Shown here piece after piece: positions 25,663-34,135 of a stretch of DNA of 48,316 nucleotides. This DNA is from Ruminococcus sp. (GTDB lineage: Bacteria > Bacillota > Clostridia > Oscillospirales > Acutalibacteraceae). Where the stretch lies: assembly GCA_017404145.1 (NCBI GenBank), contig JAFRCW010000035.1:1-48316 (forward strand). The letters run 5' to 3'. The first letter of the stretch is position 1. Each line of letters opens with the position of its first letter. The translations under genes were made by a program, and so were the position numbers. Below the pieces are notes generated by a model, which worked only from the letters and a program-made list of their open reading frames with translations, was not told the DNA's origin and ran no database searches.

Positions 25663-27240
25663 ATGCTGAAACGATTTAAAAGCTTGGGATTATCCGTCAA
25701 GATCACATTCATTTTGATGATTTTGATATCATTGACGGCTTCTTTCTTTATTTTCAAGGACATCTTTACCTATGAACTGCATCACGCCTACACCGCGGAC
25801 GCTCCGCTGTACTGGGCTGTCGGACGCGGGATGCTCAACGGTCTGACTCCCTACGCTCAGATGTATGAAAACAAGCCTTTGGGAATCTTCCTCATTTCAG
25901 CGCTTTCCTTCGGACTTACCGGCAGCAGTATCATCTGCAATATCTTCAGCATACTCGCCGCTTTGATGATCACTTTCATTCCCGTACTGGCAGTTTTGAA
26001 CGGATATGACCAAAACGATCACCGTAAAACTGACACAACCAAAAAACTGGTGGTTTCTCTGATGGTGCTGATGGGCGGACTTTTGATCACCACCTATACC
26101 GAAATGCGTTCCGGCGGATTTCAGGTCGAAGCGATCGGCGCGGCTTTTTCGGTGCTTTTCATCTATTTGGTGATGAAGCTGAAAAACGCCAAAACCCGCA
26201 GACAAACCGTTATCCTCACCGTATGTTCCGCGCTGGCGCTCGGCTGCTCCGTGATGATCAAGGAGCCTTTCCTGCTGACTTGTGTGTTCGGCGCGCTGCT
26301 GTTTATCGACAGCTTCAAAAGCTTTCTCAAGCATCTTTTGCTTCCCTGCGCGGCAGGCGGCGTATTGGTTCTGATCGTTCTTGCCGTCAGCGGAACGCTT
26401 CCCTCCTACTTCTCGATCTATATCAGCAGAATGTTCGGAACGCGTCTGGCAGGTGATTCCGGATCCTCAGCGTTCACAAGAGCGAAAAACATTCTCTTCC
26501 TGACGAAGGACATCCGGAATTTTAACGTATGGCTGTTTTATCTGCTGATTGCTTTTCTTGTTTTTACACTCTTGTACGGCATCCTCAAAAAAAGAAAAGT
26601 GACGTTTATCCTGATGCATGTGATAAAAGTCGCCGCGGCGATCTTTGCCGCTTCGTTCTGTGTGGGAATGGGCGGACAGTATTATAACCATCATTATATC
26701 TTTGCTGTTCCGATCTATGTCGCGTTTTTGATCTGCGGCGCCATGATGTTTTATGAATTTGACACCAAAAATCTTGTTCCGGCAGTCGCGATCTGGGGCG
26801 TTGTTTTAGCGGCGGTCATCCTGAGCATCGGAAATCCCTACGCCGGAGATTATACCGCAAAGTATCATGACATCACGGTAAAAGCGCAGTATGTGGACTC
26901 TCTGCTTGACCACTACCAAGAAGACCGCTATCAATTTATCGGATTCAACGGAGAGGATGCGTTTATCGGACTGACGGAGCATTCTCCCCGGGGTCCGGTC
27001 TTTGCACAGGATCCCGATAATTTCCGAAGCGCCGACACATGGTTTGCGCAGAATCTGCTGCAGCAGATTGACGAAAGCAATATCGTTATTGTCAAAGAAT
27101 TCAAATCCCCTGCGGTCGATGAAGAGATCCAGCGTAAGCTCAACGCGGAATTCACCGAATCGCCGACCGAAAAATATGAGATCTCTCCGCCCGAAGGATT
27201 CAACTGTAGGATATATTACCGTACTTCCAAATATCAATAA
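25663..27240 (+). CDS. GT39-like membrane glycosyltransferase 2
   Basis: This 525-aa polytopic membrane protein begins with a helix and then the loop TADAPLYWAVGRGMLNGLTPYAQMYENKPLGIFL (D-x-x-L-Y-W and NKPL), characteristic of GT-C fold glycosyltransferases of the GT39 type. About ten more helices follow. A soluble C-terminal part of roughly 115 residues (from about residue 410) contains SLLDHYQEDRYQFIGFNGEDAFIGL and would face outside. The donor and acceptor are unknown. It starts at ATG 25663 with GGAGGA and is likely co-transcribed with the preceding glycosyltransferase; a terminator follows at 27264. Confidence 0.8.
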   Translation: MLKRFKSLGLSVKITFILMILISLTASFFIFKDIFTYELHHAYTADAPLYWAVGRGMLNGLTPYAQMYENKPLGIFLISALSFGLTGSSIICNIFSILAALMITFIPVLAVLNGYDQNDHRKTDTTKKLVVSLMVLMGGLLITTYTEMRSGGFQVEAIGAAFSVLFIYLVMKLKNAKTRRQTVILTVCSALALGCSVMIKEPFLLTCVFGALLFIDSFKSFLKHLLLPCAAGGVLVLIVLAVSGTLPSYFSIYISRMFGTRLAGDSGSSAFTRAKNILFLTKDIRNFNVWLFYLLIAFLVFTLLYGILKKRKVTFILMHVIKVAAAIFAASFCVGMGGQYYNHHYIFAVPIYVAFLICGAMMFYEFDTKNLVPAVAIWGVVLAAVILSIGNPYAGDYTAKYHDITVKAQYVDSLLDHYQEDRYQFIGFNGEDAFIGLTEHSPRGPVFAQDPDNFRSADTWFAQNLLQQIDESNIVIVKEFKSPAVDEEIQRKLNAEFTESPTEKYEISPPEGFNCRIYYRTSKYQ

Positions 27241-27263
27241 ACCAAAATCACCCTAACGAAACA

Positions 27264-27297
27264 AGCCGGACAGCGCGCTGCCCGGCTTTCTTTTCAT
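27264..27297 (+). terminator. Terminator after the glycosyltransferase operon
   Basis: The GC-rich stem AGCCGGaCAGC / GCTGcCCGGCT is followed by TTCTTTTCATTTT. Confidence 0.85.
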
Positions 27298-27330
27298 TTT
27301 CTGATACGAAAAAGATTCCTTTCTTTTTTA

Positions 27331-27462
27331 GTTAGAGACGGGACAGATCTCACGACCTGCGTCGTCGTTTGCTGAACTCACTGAAGGCGATTTCTTGGCG
27401 AAATGACCCTCCTGCTCGCGCCGCAGCTTCTCCTTTCCCCAAAAAGCGGATGCTTTTCGGGG
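27331..27462 (-). other. tRNA-Thr 3'-end-like fragment and hairpin downstream of tRNA-Thr
   Basis: On the minus strand, 27360-27331 reads as a diverged copy of the T-arm and acceptor 3' strand of the tRNA-Thr at 27550 (shared GGTCGTG, GTCCC and TCTCTA blocks). A CCCCAAAAAGC / GCTTTTCGGGG hairpin follows at 27437-27462. The stretch between 27300 and 27510 has no gene. It may be an old duplication or integration scar of the tRNA 3' end. Confidence 0.4.
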
Positions 27463-27510
27463 TCCCCTCTATCAAGTCAATTACTCGACAGGGTTGTGTC
27501 CTCCAACTAA

Positions 27511-27550
27511 ATCGATCAGGGAAGCACCAAAAGGCGCTTCCCTGATCGAT
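27511..27550 (-). terminator. 18-bp hairpin abutting the tRNA-Thr 3' end
   Basis: ATCGATCAGGGAAGCACC (27511-27528) pairs with 27533-27550 with one G-U across a four-base loop, touching the encoded CCA. A strong T-run is lacking, so it may be a processing or termination hairpin. Confidence 0.55.
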
Positions 27551-27625
27551 GGAGCTAGAGATGGGACTCGAACCCACGACCTATTGATTACGAATCAATT
27601 GCGCTACCAACTGCGCCACTCTAGC
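27550..27625 (-). tRNA. tRNA-Thr (anticodon CGT)
   Basis: The minus strand folds as a full cloverleaf. Acceptor GCTAGAG pairs with CTCTAGC, and the D-arm contains AGTTGGTAGC. The anticodon stem ATTGA/TCAAT has loop TTCGTAA (anticodon CGT), and the T-arm is GTGGG-TTCGAGT-CCCAT. The CCA is encoded (27550-27552). It reads ACG codons. Confidence 0.97.
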
Positions 27626-27821
27626 ATATTTTGTTACCCGACTATTATACAATATTCCTTTTCTGTTTTCAAGTAGTTTTTTTCACAATGAATAAATTGG
27701 TCCTCTTTGGGAATGATATACAGAGTGATCTGTCGAAAGCGTGAAAATGATTCACCAAAAGATGAAATCAAAAAACAATAGTGATATTATTTTGACACAC
27801 TCGAACGAAAGGAGCGAAAAA

Positions 27822-28199
27822 ATGGATAAGGACGATACCCGTACACTGGCGTTTAAGCTCAGAAAATGCAGAGTCAACTCCAATCTTTCTCAAAAACAGG
27901 TAGCAGACGCCTTGGGACTGGATCGCTCCGCCTACAGCTGCTATGAGCGCGGCACCTCGATGCCGAGCATCAAAACCCTGCAGAAGTTGGCTGAGATTTT
28001 CCATGTTAAGCCTGCGCAGCTGCTGCCGGATACGGATTTCGGGATGCGTTTTTCGGACATGACGGAAAACTTCAATCCCATCTATCAGCTCTCGAAGGAC
28101 GAGCGTTCGATCATCGTGCGATACCGCGCGATGGAAAAGGAACAAAAAGAGGAAGTCAACCGGTTTATTGACAATATCACTAATAAAACTGCGGAATAG
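27822..28199 (+). CDS. XRE-family helix-turn-helix regulator
   Basis: The 125-aa protein has an N-terminal Cro/CI-type HTH (LAFKLRKCRVNSNLSQKQVADALGLDRSAYSCYERGTSMPSIKTLQKLAEIF in two strides, residues about 7-60). A C-terminal segment (LSKDERSIIVRYRAMEKEQKEEVNRFI) resembles the helical tail of clostridial regulators. The start is ATG 27822, eight nt after AAAGGAG; an open frame extending upstream to 27741 lacks a ribosome site. It stands alone upstream of rpsO, and no target operator is evident. It may be a stress or development regulator. Confidence 0.88.
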   Translation: MDKDDTRTLAFKLRKCRVNSNLSQKQVADALGLDRSAYSCYERGTSMPSIKTLQKLAEIFHVKPAQLLPDTDFGMRFSDMTENFNPIYQLSKDERSIIVRYRAMEKEQKEEVNRFIDNITNKTAE

Positions 28200-28260
28200 C
28201 CGCGTTAATTTTCTCAGTTTTTTCTTTACTTTTCTTTCATATTATGATAAAATAACATTC

Positions 28261-28351
28261 AGCGCGTGATATGGTTGCGGGGAAAAGCCCTTTCGGGGAG
28301 TTCACCGGCCCGCTACTATGCTCGTCGCAATTTACAGAAAGGGTGAAAATC
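28261..28351 (+). promoter_or_regulatory. Candidate rpsO leader (S15 autoregulation)
   Basis: The 5' UTR of rpsO contains a GCGGG (28277) / CCCGC (28309) outer stem and an inner CCC-TTTC-GGG hairpin, right before the ribosome site AGAAAGGGTG. S15 often binds such leaders to repress its own translation. I could not match it to a specific known S15 leader class. Confidence 0.4.
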
Positions 28352-28615
28352 ATGCTGAAAGAAGAAAAGCTTGCTATCATGCAGGAATATGCCACTCATG
28401 AGGGTGACACAGGTTCTCCCGAAGTTCAGATCGCGCTTCTCACCAAGAGAATCAACGACCTGACCGAGCACCTCAAGATCCACAAGAAGGATCATCACTC
28501 CAGACGCGGCCTCTTCAAGATGATCGGTCAGCGCAGAGCGCTCCTCGACTACCTCATCAAGGTTGACATCGAGAGATATCGTTCTATTATCGCGAGACTC
28601 GGCATCCGTAAGTAA
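28352..28615 (+). CDS. rpsO: Ribosomal protein S15
   Basis: The 87-aa primary 16S-binding protein of the 30S subunit. It shows [20 protein letters not shown], then [18 protein letters not shown] (rRNA-binding residues in [10 protein letters not shown]) and the C-terminal [13 protein letters not shown]. The start ATG 28352 gives the family length of 88-89 minus one; frames extending upstream to 28271 run through the structured leader. The rpsO-pnp order is conserved across bacteria, but here a terminator and a repeat separate them. Confidence 0.98.
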   Translation: MLKEEKLAIMQEYATHEGDTGSPEVQIALLTKRINDLTEHLKIHKKDHHSRRGLFKMIGQRRALLDYLIKVDIERYRSIIARLGIRK

Positions 28616-28627
28616 GATGAAAGAAAG

Positions 28628-28667
28628 GGCAGACGGGCTTTTTCCGTTTGCCCTGCATTTCGTTTTT
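28628..28667 (+). terminator. rpsO terminator
   Basis: GGGCAgACGG / CCGTtTGCCC forms the stem with a TTTTT-containing loop, followed by TGCATTTCGTTTTT, a slightly interrupted T-tract. Confidence 0.75.
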
Positions 28668-28742
28668 ACCACACTTATTTTTTCATCAAAATCAGGGTTT
28701 TCAGTTGTCATTTAGCGGTAAAACGAAAGCTTTTATGAATAA

Positions 28743-28789
28743 AAATCAGGTGCGGACAGCGTCCGCCTTTCATTCCTAATTCCTGATTT
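28743..28789. repeat. GC hairpin repeat nested in an outer inverted repeat
   Basis: AAATCAGG (28743-28750) and CCTGATTT (28782-28789) enclose a GTGCGGACAGCGTCCGC hairpin in the pnp upstream region. Confidence 0.65.
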
Positions 28790-28866
28790 GTAAAGCTTTG
28801 GTTTTATTGCTAAACACAACTTTGGAAATCCTGCAAAAACAAATCTTTTTACAGGAGGAAATTTTT

Positions 28867-31071
28867 ATGGCAAACACAGCAATGGTCTTTGACAAGTACA
28901 GAGTATTTGAGACCGAATTCGCCGGTCGTCCGCTCGTGATCGAAACCGGTAAAATGACCCAGCTCGCAAACGGTTCCTGCTTGGTCCGTTACGGCGAGAC
29001 AGTCGTCAACGTTGCGGCGACAGCGTCCGCAAAACCCAGAGACGGGATCGACTTCTTCCCTCTCTCGGTTGATTTTGAAGAGAAGTTATATTCGGTAGGT
29101 AAGATCCCGGGCAGCTATCTCAGAAGAGAAGGCAGACCCAGTGAAAAATCCATCCTCACCTCCCGCGTGATCGACAGACCGATCCGTCCTCTCTTCCCCA
29201 AGGATATGAGAAACGACGTTTCAATCGTCTGCACCGTGATGAGCGTGGATCCCGACTGCGCGCCCGAGATCGCCGCAATGGTCGGTACCTCTATCGCGAT
29301 CTCTATCTCCGACATTCCGTGGAACGGTCCGATCTCCGGCGTATCCGTTGGCTTAGTTGACGGCGAGATCGTCATCAACCCCACCGCCGAACAGAGAGAG
29401 CGCTCCGATATGACCACCACCGTCGCCTCCACCGACAGCCGCATCGCGATGATCGAAGCGGGCGCGAACTGTGTATCCGATGAAGTGATGTACAACGCGA
29501 TTATGGCGGGTCACGAAGCGAACCAGCCCATCATCGAATTCATCAAGGGCATCCAGAGAGAGATCGGCAAGGAGAAGTTCTCTTATCCTTCCAACGAGCC
29601 CGATCATGATATGTTCGAAGCGATCAAGGCGTTCGCTGAAGAGGACGTCAAGCTCGCGCTGGACACCGACGACAAGACCGTCAGAGACGCGAGACTCAAG
29701 CCCATCTACGAGGCGGTTCACGCAAAATTTGACGAGATCTATCCCGAATCCGAAGCGAAAATCGACGAGTGCTTATACAAGACCCAGAAGTTCATCGTCC
29801 GCCGCTGGCTGTTAGACGAGCAAAAGCGTGTTGACGGCAGAGGTATGAACGATATCCGTCCTCTCGCATCCGAGGTCGGCATCCTGCCCCGCGTACACGG
29901 TTCGGGTCTGTTCACCAGAGGTCAGACACAGGTCCTCACCATCGCAACCTTAGGTTCTGTCGGCGATATCCAGACCTTAGACGGTATCGACGACGAAGAG
30001 ACCAAGAGATATATGCATCACTACAACTTCCCCTCCTACTCTGTCGGCGAGACACGCCCCTCCAGAGGCCCCGGCAGAAGAGAGATCGGTCACGGCGCGT
30101 TAGCGGAAAGAGCGCTGGTTCCCGTGATTCCCTCGATGGAAGAGTTCCCCTACGCGATCCGACTGGTATCAGAGGTCGTATCCTCCAACGGTTCCACCTC
30201 TCAGGGCTCCGTCTGCGGCTCCACACTGGCGCTGATGGACGCGGGCGTTCCGATCAAGGAACCCGTCGCGGGCATCTCCTGCGGTCTGATCACCGAGGGC
30301 GAGCGCTGGATGACCATGGTCGATATCCAGGGCTTAGAGGACTTCTTCGGCGACATGGACTTCAAGGTAGCCGGTACACATGACGGCATCACCGCGATCC
30401 AGATGGACTTAAAGATCTCCGGTCTGACTCCCGAGATGGTCAAGGAAGCGCTCGAGAAGACTCACAAGGCGAGAAACTACATCCTCGACGAGGTTATGCT
30501 CAAGGCGATCGCCGAGCCGAGACCCGAGCTTTCTAAGTACGCTCCCAAGATGTTCACCACCACCATTCCCGCGGACAAGATCGCCGAGGTCATCGGCAAG
30601 TCCGGCAAGGTCATCAAGGAGATCCAGGCGCAGTGCGAGGTCAAGATCGACATCGAAGAAGACGGCGAGATCGGTCAGGTATTTGTCGCCGGTCTGGACA
30701 CCGAGAAGTGCAAGAGAGCCATCGACATAGTCGAGACTATCGCGAACGATCCCGAACCCGGCGCGATCTTCGTCGGCAAGGTCACCCGCATCATGGACTT
30801 CGGCGCGTTTGTCGAGATCGCTCCCGGCAAAGAAGGTCTGGTACACATCAGCCAGCTCGACGTCAAGCGTACCGAGCATGTGACCGACGTCGTTAACGTC
30901 GGTGACGTCATCAGAGTCAAGGTCCTTGAGATCGACGACAAGGGCAGACTGAATCTCTCGAGACGCGACGTTCTGATCGAGGTAGACGGTCTTACCCCCG
31001 AGAACGACCCCGCTGAGGAAAGAAAGCCCCGCAGAGACGGTCGTCGTCCCAGAAGAGACAGAAGAAACTGA
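28867..31071 (+). CDS. pnp: Polyribonucleotide nucleotidyltransferase (PNPase)
   Basis: PNPase degrades RNA 3'-5' phosphorolytically and takes part in mRNA turnover. The 734-aa protein has two RNase-PH domains (first from about residue 10; second from IRPLASEVGILPRVHGSGLFTRGQTQ, with the catalytic GSTSQGSVCGSTLALMDAG). Next come a KH domain with VIGKSGKVIKEIQAQCEVKIDI and an S1 domain (GAIFVGKVTRIMDFGAFVEIAPGKEGLVHISQ). The tail is short and Arg-rich (RDGRRPRRDRRN). The start is ATG 28867, six nt after AGGAGG; an open frame reaching back to 28798 lacks a ribosome site. The gene ends in a strong terminator. Confidence 0.98.
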   Translation: MANTAMVFDKYRVFETEFAGRPLVIETGKMTQLANGSCLVRYGETVVNVAATASAKPRDGIDFFPLSVDFEEKLYSVGKIPGSYLRREGRPSEKSILTSRVIDRPIRPLFPKDMRNDVSIVCTVMSVDPDCAPEIAAMVGTSIAISISDIPWNGPISGVSVGLVDGEIVINPTAEQRERSDMTTTVASTDSRIAMIEAGANCVSDEVMYNAIMAGHEANQPIIEFIKGIQREIGKEKFSYPSNEPDHDMFEAIKAFAEEDVKLALDTDDKTVRDARLKPIYEAVHAKFDEIYPESEAKIDECLYKTQKFIVRRWLLDEQKRVDGRGMNDIRPLASEVGILPRVHGSGLFTRGQTQVLTIATLGSVGDIQTLDGIDDEETKRYMHHYNFPSYSVGETRPSRGPGRREIGHGALAERALVPVIPSMEEFPYAIRLVSEVVSSNGSTSQGSVCGSTLALMDAGVPIKEPVAGISCGLITEGERWMTMVDIQGLEDFFGDMDFKVAGTHDGITAIQMDLKISGLTPEMVKEALEKTHKARNYILDEVMLKAIAEPRPELSKYAPKMFTTTIPADKIAEVIGKSGKVIKEIQAQCEVKIDIEEDGEIGQVFVAGLDTEKCKRAIDIVETIANDPEPGAIFVGKVTRIMDFGAFVEIAPGKEGLVHISQLDVKRTEHVTDVVNVGDVIRVKVLEIDDKGRLNLSRRDVLIEVDGLTPENDPAEERKPRRDGRRPRRDRRN

Positions 31072-31081
31072 ACATAAGTAA

Positions 31082-31107
31082 AAGGCATCCTTCGGGATGC
31101 CTTTTTT
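31082..31107. terminator. Bidirectional terminator between pnp and copA
   Basis: AAAGGCATCC / GGATGCCTTT around a TTCG-type loop, with T6 on the plus strand and T4 on the minus strand, serves both convergent genes. A GTGCAGA array starts at the last T. Confidence 0.9.
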
Positions 31108-31166
31108 AGTGCAGAGTGCAGGGTGCAGAGTGCAGAGTGATGGTTACTCGCTTCGCTCGGACAATC
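31107..31166. repeat. GTGCAGA array and GGTTACTCGCTTCGCTCGG dispersed repeat
   Basis: Four to five heptamers occupy 31107-31140, followed by a copy of the 20-bp dispersed element (31142-31165) just past the copA stop. Confidence 0.7.
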
Positions 31167-31168
31167 AG

Positions 31169-31387
31169 TTAATTATTACGAATTGATACCGTCTTATATC
31201 CTGCGTCATTAACGATTTGTGTCAGCTTCTTTGCATCAAGGGGTTCATCCGAGAGGATGACCGCCTGTTTCTCCTCGTGGGAGGCGGTGACCTCTTTGAC
31301 GTCAAAGTTCTTTTCGATAGCTTCTCTGACATGCTTCTCACACATCGGACACATCATTCCTTCAATGGTTACAATGGTTTTTGTCAT
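31169..31387 (-). CDS. copZ: Possible internally initiated CopZ copper chaperone
   Basis: In frame within copA, ATG 31387 follows AAAAAGGAGAAAACGCT, a good ribosome site at normal spacing. It would give a 72-aa protein ([20 protein letters not shown]) of exactly CopZ length with the MxCxxC-type copper site. The residues just before it ([17 protein letters not shown]) look like former intergenic sequence read through. So the mRNA may yield both a CopA-CopZ fusion and free CopZ. Independent translation is inferred, not shown. Confidence 0.5.
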   Translation of the reverse strand: MTKTIVTIEGMMCPMCEKHVREAIEKNFDVKEVTASHEEKQAVILSDEPLDAKKLTQIVNDAGYKTVSIRNN

Positions 31388-33706
31388 AGCGTTTTCTCCT
31401 TTTTCAGTATGATCAATATTGTTTATGCCGCTTTCGGGAAGTGTAACGGGAGCGGCTTTGTATTTTCTCTTTTTTCTCGGGTCAAACAGGTTAAGCCTCA
31501 GTGCGTTCATCACCACACAGAACGACGACAGGCTCATCGCCGCCGCGCCGAACATCGGAGAGAGCGTCCAGCCGAACACGGGGATCCAGACACCCGCGGC
31601 AAGCGGAATGCCGATGATGTTATAAATAAACGCCCAGAAAAGATTCTCCTTGATGTTTTTCAGCGTCGCTTTGGACAGACGGATCGCCGCAACTGCGTCG
31701 GAGAGCTTGGAGTTCATCAGAACGACGTCGCCGGCTTCGATTGCGATATCCGTGCCGGAACCGATCGCGATACCGGTATCTGCCGCAGTCAGAGCGGGAG
31801 CGTCGTTAACGCCGTCGCCCGCCATCGCGGTCCTGCCGACTGCCTTCAGCGTCAGAATGATATCGCTTTTTTCTGTCGGGAGAACAGAGGGGTAAATGCT
31901 GTCAACGCCGACTTCTTCGCCGATCGCGAGCGCGGTTTTTTCGTTGTCGCCTGTCAGCATCACCGAACGGATACCCATTTCTCGAAGCGTCTGTATCGCT
32001 TCTTTCGAGTCCTCTTTCACCGCGTCGGATATCGCGATCACACCAATAACTGCGTCGCCGCGGGCGAACACCGTAACCGTCTTTCCCTGCGCGGCAAGTA
32101 TGGCGGCGTTCTTTTTAACATCATCGCTGACGGAAAGATTCTCAGTAATATAGCGCAGACTTCCGGAGAGGATTCTCTGACCGCTGATCACGCCGGAAAG
32201 TCCTTTGCCGAATACCGACTGAAAATCCGTGACCTCCGCATACGCCGTTTGCTGTTTCTCCGCGTAATGGATGATCGCTTTCGCGAGCGGATGATCGCTG
32301 TGTTTTTCCAGAGATGCGGCGATGGTGAGCAGATCTTCCCCGGAACATCCCAGCGGGATCACATCGGTGACCTCGGGCGTACCCTTGGTGATGGTGCCGG
32401 TCTTGTCGAGCGCGATGATCTGCGTTTTGCCGGTCTGCTCCAATGCCTCGGCAGTCTTGAACAAGATACCGTTTCTCGCGCCGACGCCGGATCCGACCAT
32501 AATGCTGACCGGAGTGGCAAGCCCTAATGCACACGGACAGCTGATCACCAGCACCGAGATCCCTCTCGCCAACGCGAATCCTGCGTCATACCCGACGATC
32601 AGCCAGACGGCGATCGTGATAACGGCGATCACTAATACCGCAGGCACAAACACGCCCGCTGCCTTATCGGCGATACGTGCGATCGGCGCTTTGGTAGCCG
32701 CGGAATCATAGACTGTGCGGATGATCTGGGAGAGGGTGGTATCCTCACCGACCTTCGCTGCTTGACACCGCAGATAGCCGCTCTGGTTGGTTGTACCGGC
32801 GTATACTCTCGCGCTCTCCTGCTTTTCCACAGGAATACTCTCACCGGTGAGCATACTCTCATCCACCGTACTCTCTCCCGACAGCACAACGCCATCGACA
32901 GGAATATCCGCGCCGGGACGAACGATCACGATATCTCCCGCACTCACTTCTTCAATCGGGACGGTCACTTCGGCGCCGTCCTTCTCGATAACAGCGGTCT
33001 GCGGTTTTAATTTCATCAATGCTTTCAGCGCGTCGGTAGTCTTTCCCTTGGAGCGCGCCTCCAAGATCTTGCCCAGTGTGATCAGGGTGAGGATCATCGC
33101 AGCAGACTCAAAATAGAAGCTGTGGGCAAGCGAGTGGAGCTGTTCTGTATCTCCCTGTGTCTGTGTCATCGCAAACAGCACATAGACGCTCCATAAAAAG
33201 GACGCCGTCGAACCTAAAGACACTAATGTATCCATATTCGGCGCAAGATGCAGAATTCCCTTGAAGCCGGAGATAAAGAACTTTTGGTTGATCACCATTA
33301 CCGCACCCGCAAGAAGCATCTGAGCGATCCCGAGCGCAACGGGATTCTCAGATAGAAACGCAGGCAGCGGAAAGCCCCACATCATATGTCCCATCGAAAG
33401 GTACATCAGCACCGCAAGCACACATAAAGAGGCGACAAAACGCCTGACAAGCGGCTTTACTTCGTCCGGCTCTCTGATAGCGGGAGAGGTATGATTCTGT
33501 TTTTCATTTGTTTTAGGAGAAGCGCCGTAGCCCGCCTTTTCTACCGCTTCGATGATCTCGCTCTGTGAAGCGCTGCCCTCAACGCTCATCGAGTTCGTCA
33601 AAAGCGAGACTGCGCAGCTGTCAACGCCGTCGAGCTTCTTTACCGCGTTCTCTACTCTCGCAGAGCAGGCGGCGCAGCTCATCCCCGTGATGTCATACTG
33701 TTTCAT
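31169..33706 (-). CDS. copA: Copper-exporting P1B-ATPase with C-terminal CopZ-like domain
   Basis: The 845-aa protein pumps Cu(I) out of the cell using ATP. An N-terminal HMA domain (GMSCAAC near residue 8) is followed by membrane helices and the metal-binding [11 protein letters not shown] of helix 6. The phosphorylation site is [11 protein letters not shown], with TGDNEKTA and [10 protein letters not shown] in the P domain. The final about 73 residues are an extra HMA domain (IEGMMCPMC) normally found as the free chaperone CopZ. An internal ribosome site and ATG precede it (see 31169-31387). It is directly preceded by csoR with a 2-nt gap, so it belongs to the copper-induced csoR-copA operon. 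Ends at the shared pnp terminator. Confidence 0.97.
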   Translation of the reverse strand: MKQYDITGMSCAACSARVENAVKKLDGVDSCAVSLLTNSMSVEGSASQSEIIEAVEKAGYGASPKTNEKQNHTSPAIREPDEVKPLVRRFVASLCVLAVLMYLSMGHMMWGFPLPAFLSENPVALGIAQMLLAGAVMVINQKFFISGFKGILHLAPNMDTLVSLGSTASFLWSVYVLFAMTQTQGDTEQLHSLAHSFYFESAAMILTLITLGKILEARSKGKTTDALKALMKLKPQTAVIEKDGAEVTVPIEEVSAGDIVIVRPGADIPVDGVVLSGESTVDESMLTGESIPVEKQESARVYAGTTNQSGYLRCQAAKVGEDTTLSQIIRTVYDSAATKAPIARIADKAAGVFVPAVLVIAVITIAVWLIVGYDAGFALARGISVLVISCPCALGLATPVSIMVGSGVGARNGILFKTAEALEQTGKTQIIALDKTGTITKGTPEVTDVIPLGCSGEDLLTIAASLEKHSDHPLAKAIIHYAEKQQTAYAEVTDFQSVFGKGLSGVISGQRILSGSLRYITENLSVSDDVKKNAAILAAQGKTVTVFARGDAVIGVIAISDAVKEDSKEAIQTLREMGIRSVMLTGDNEKTALAIGEEVGVDSIYPSVLPTEKSDIILTLKAVGRTAMAGDGVNDAPALTAADTGIAIGSGTDIAIEAGDVVLMNSKLSDAVAAIRLSKATLKNIKENLFWAFIYNIIGIPLAAGVWIPVFGWTLSPMFGAAAMSLSSFCVVMNALRLNLFDPRKKRKYKAAPVTLPESGINNIDHTEKGENAMTKTIVTIEGMMCPMCEKHVREAIEKNFDVKEVTASHEEKQAVILSDEPLDAKKLTQIVNDAGYKTVSIRNN

Positions 33707-33708
33707 CT

Positions 33709-34002
33709 CTACCTCATCAGCTTCGCGATAATGTCCATCAGCTCGTCAACGGACTCTTCTTTTCCCTCTCTGATATCCCGCGTCACACAGGATCGCATAT
33801 GACGGGACAGCAGTTCTTTGTTGAAAGAGTTGAACGCCTGCTTTGCCGCGGCGGACTGGGTGAGAATATCAACGCAGTAGGCGTCGTTCTCCACCATCGA
33901 CTTGATGCCTCTGATCTGACCCTCCAAGCGGGAGAGGCGGTTGAGCAGCGCTTTTTTCTCCTGAGCTGCGCGGACGGTCTTTTTACATTCACAGTGTTCC
34001 AT
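33709..34002 (-). CDS. csoR: Copper-sensing repressor CsoR
   Basis: The 97-aa CsoR/RcnR-family regulator releases DNA when it binds Cu(I). It has the helical [18 protein letters not shown] segment and the ligand set Cys in [10 protein letters not shown], then His and Cys in SRHMRSCV (C-H-C). Two matching palindromes are present in its own promoter (34028-34044 and 34061-34077), so the operon is autoregulated. A Cys-rich N-terminus (EHCECKK) is an extra feature. The start is ATG 34002; copA begins 2 nt after its stop. Confidence 0.95.
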   Translation of the reverse strand: MEHCECKKTVRAAQEKKALLNRLSRLEGQIRGIKSMVENDAYCVDILTQSAAAKQAFNSFNKELLSRHMRSCVTRDIREGKEESVDELMDIIAKLMR

Positions 34003-34027
34003 AACAGACCTCTTTTATACGAATTAT

Positions 34028-34084
34028 ATACCCCTATGGGGTATCTTGTATCACTATTATATACCCCCTATGGGTATTTGTCAA
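34028..34084 (-). promoter_or_regulatory. csoR-copA promoter with two CsoR palindromes
   Basis: TTGACA (34079-34084) and TATAAT (34056-34061) are spaced by 17 bp; ATACCCCCTATGGGTAT (34061-34077) fills the spacer. A second perfect palindrome, ATACCCCTATGGGGTAT, lies at 34028-34044, 33 bp away centre to centre (about three helical turns). GC-tract palindromes of this kind are typical CsoR sites. Confidence 0.92.
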
Positions 34085-34120
34085 GTGAAAAGAAAAGGAA
34101 CCTTCCCTGAAGAAGGTTCC
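34085..34120 (-). terminator. Terminator of the PP2C / L,D-transpeptidase-like operon
   Basis: GGAACCTTC (34097-34105) pairs with GAAGGTTCC (34112-34120) and is followed on the minus strand by TTTTCTTTTC. It sits between this operon and the csoR promoter. Confidence 0.88.
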
Positions 34121-34135
34121 CGTTATCTTTTCGTA

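Noticed and set aside
27494..27676. 60-codon plus-strand frame reading ARDGTRTHDLLITNQLRY
   Set aside because: It is the well-known false translation of the antisense of a tRNA (here tRNA-Thr at 27550-27625).
31169..31387. Programmed frameshift making CopZ
   Set aside because: CopZ is in the same frame as CopA; no slippery sequence is needed, so internal initiation is the simpler idea.
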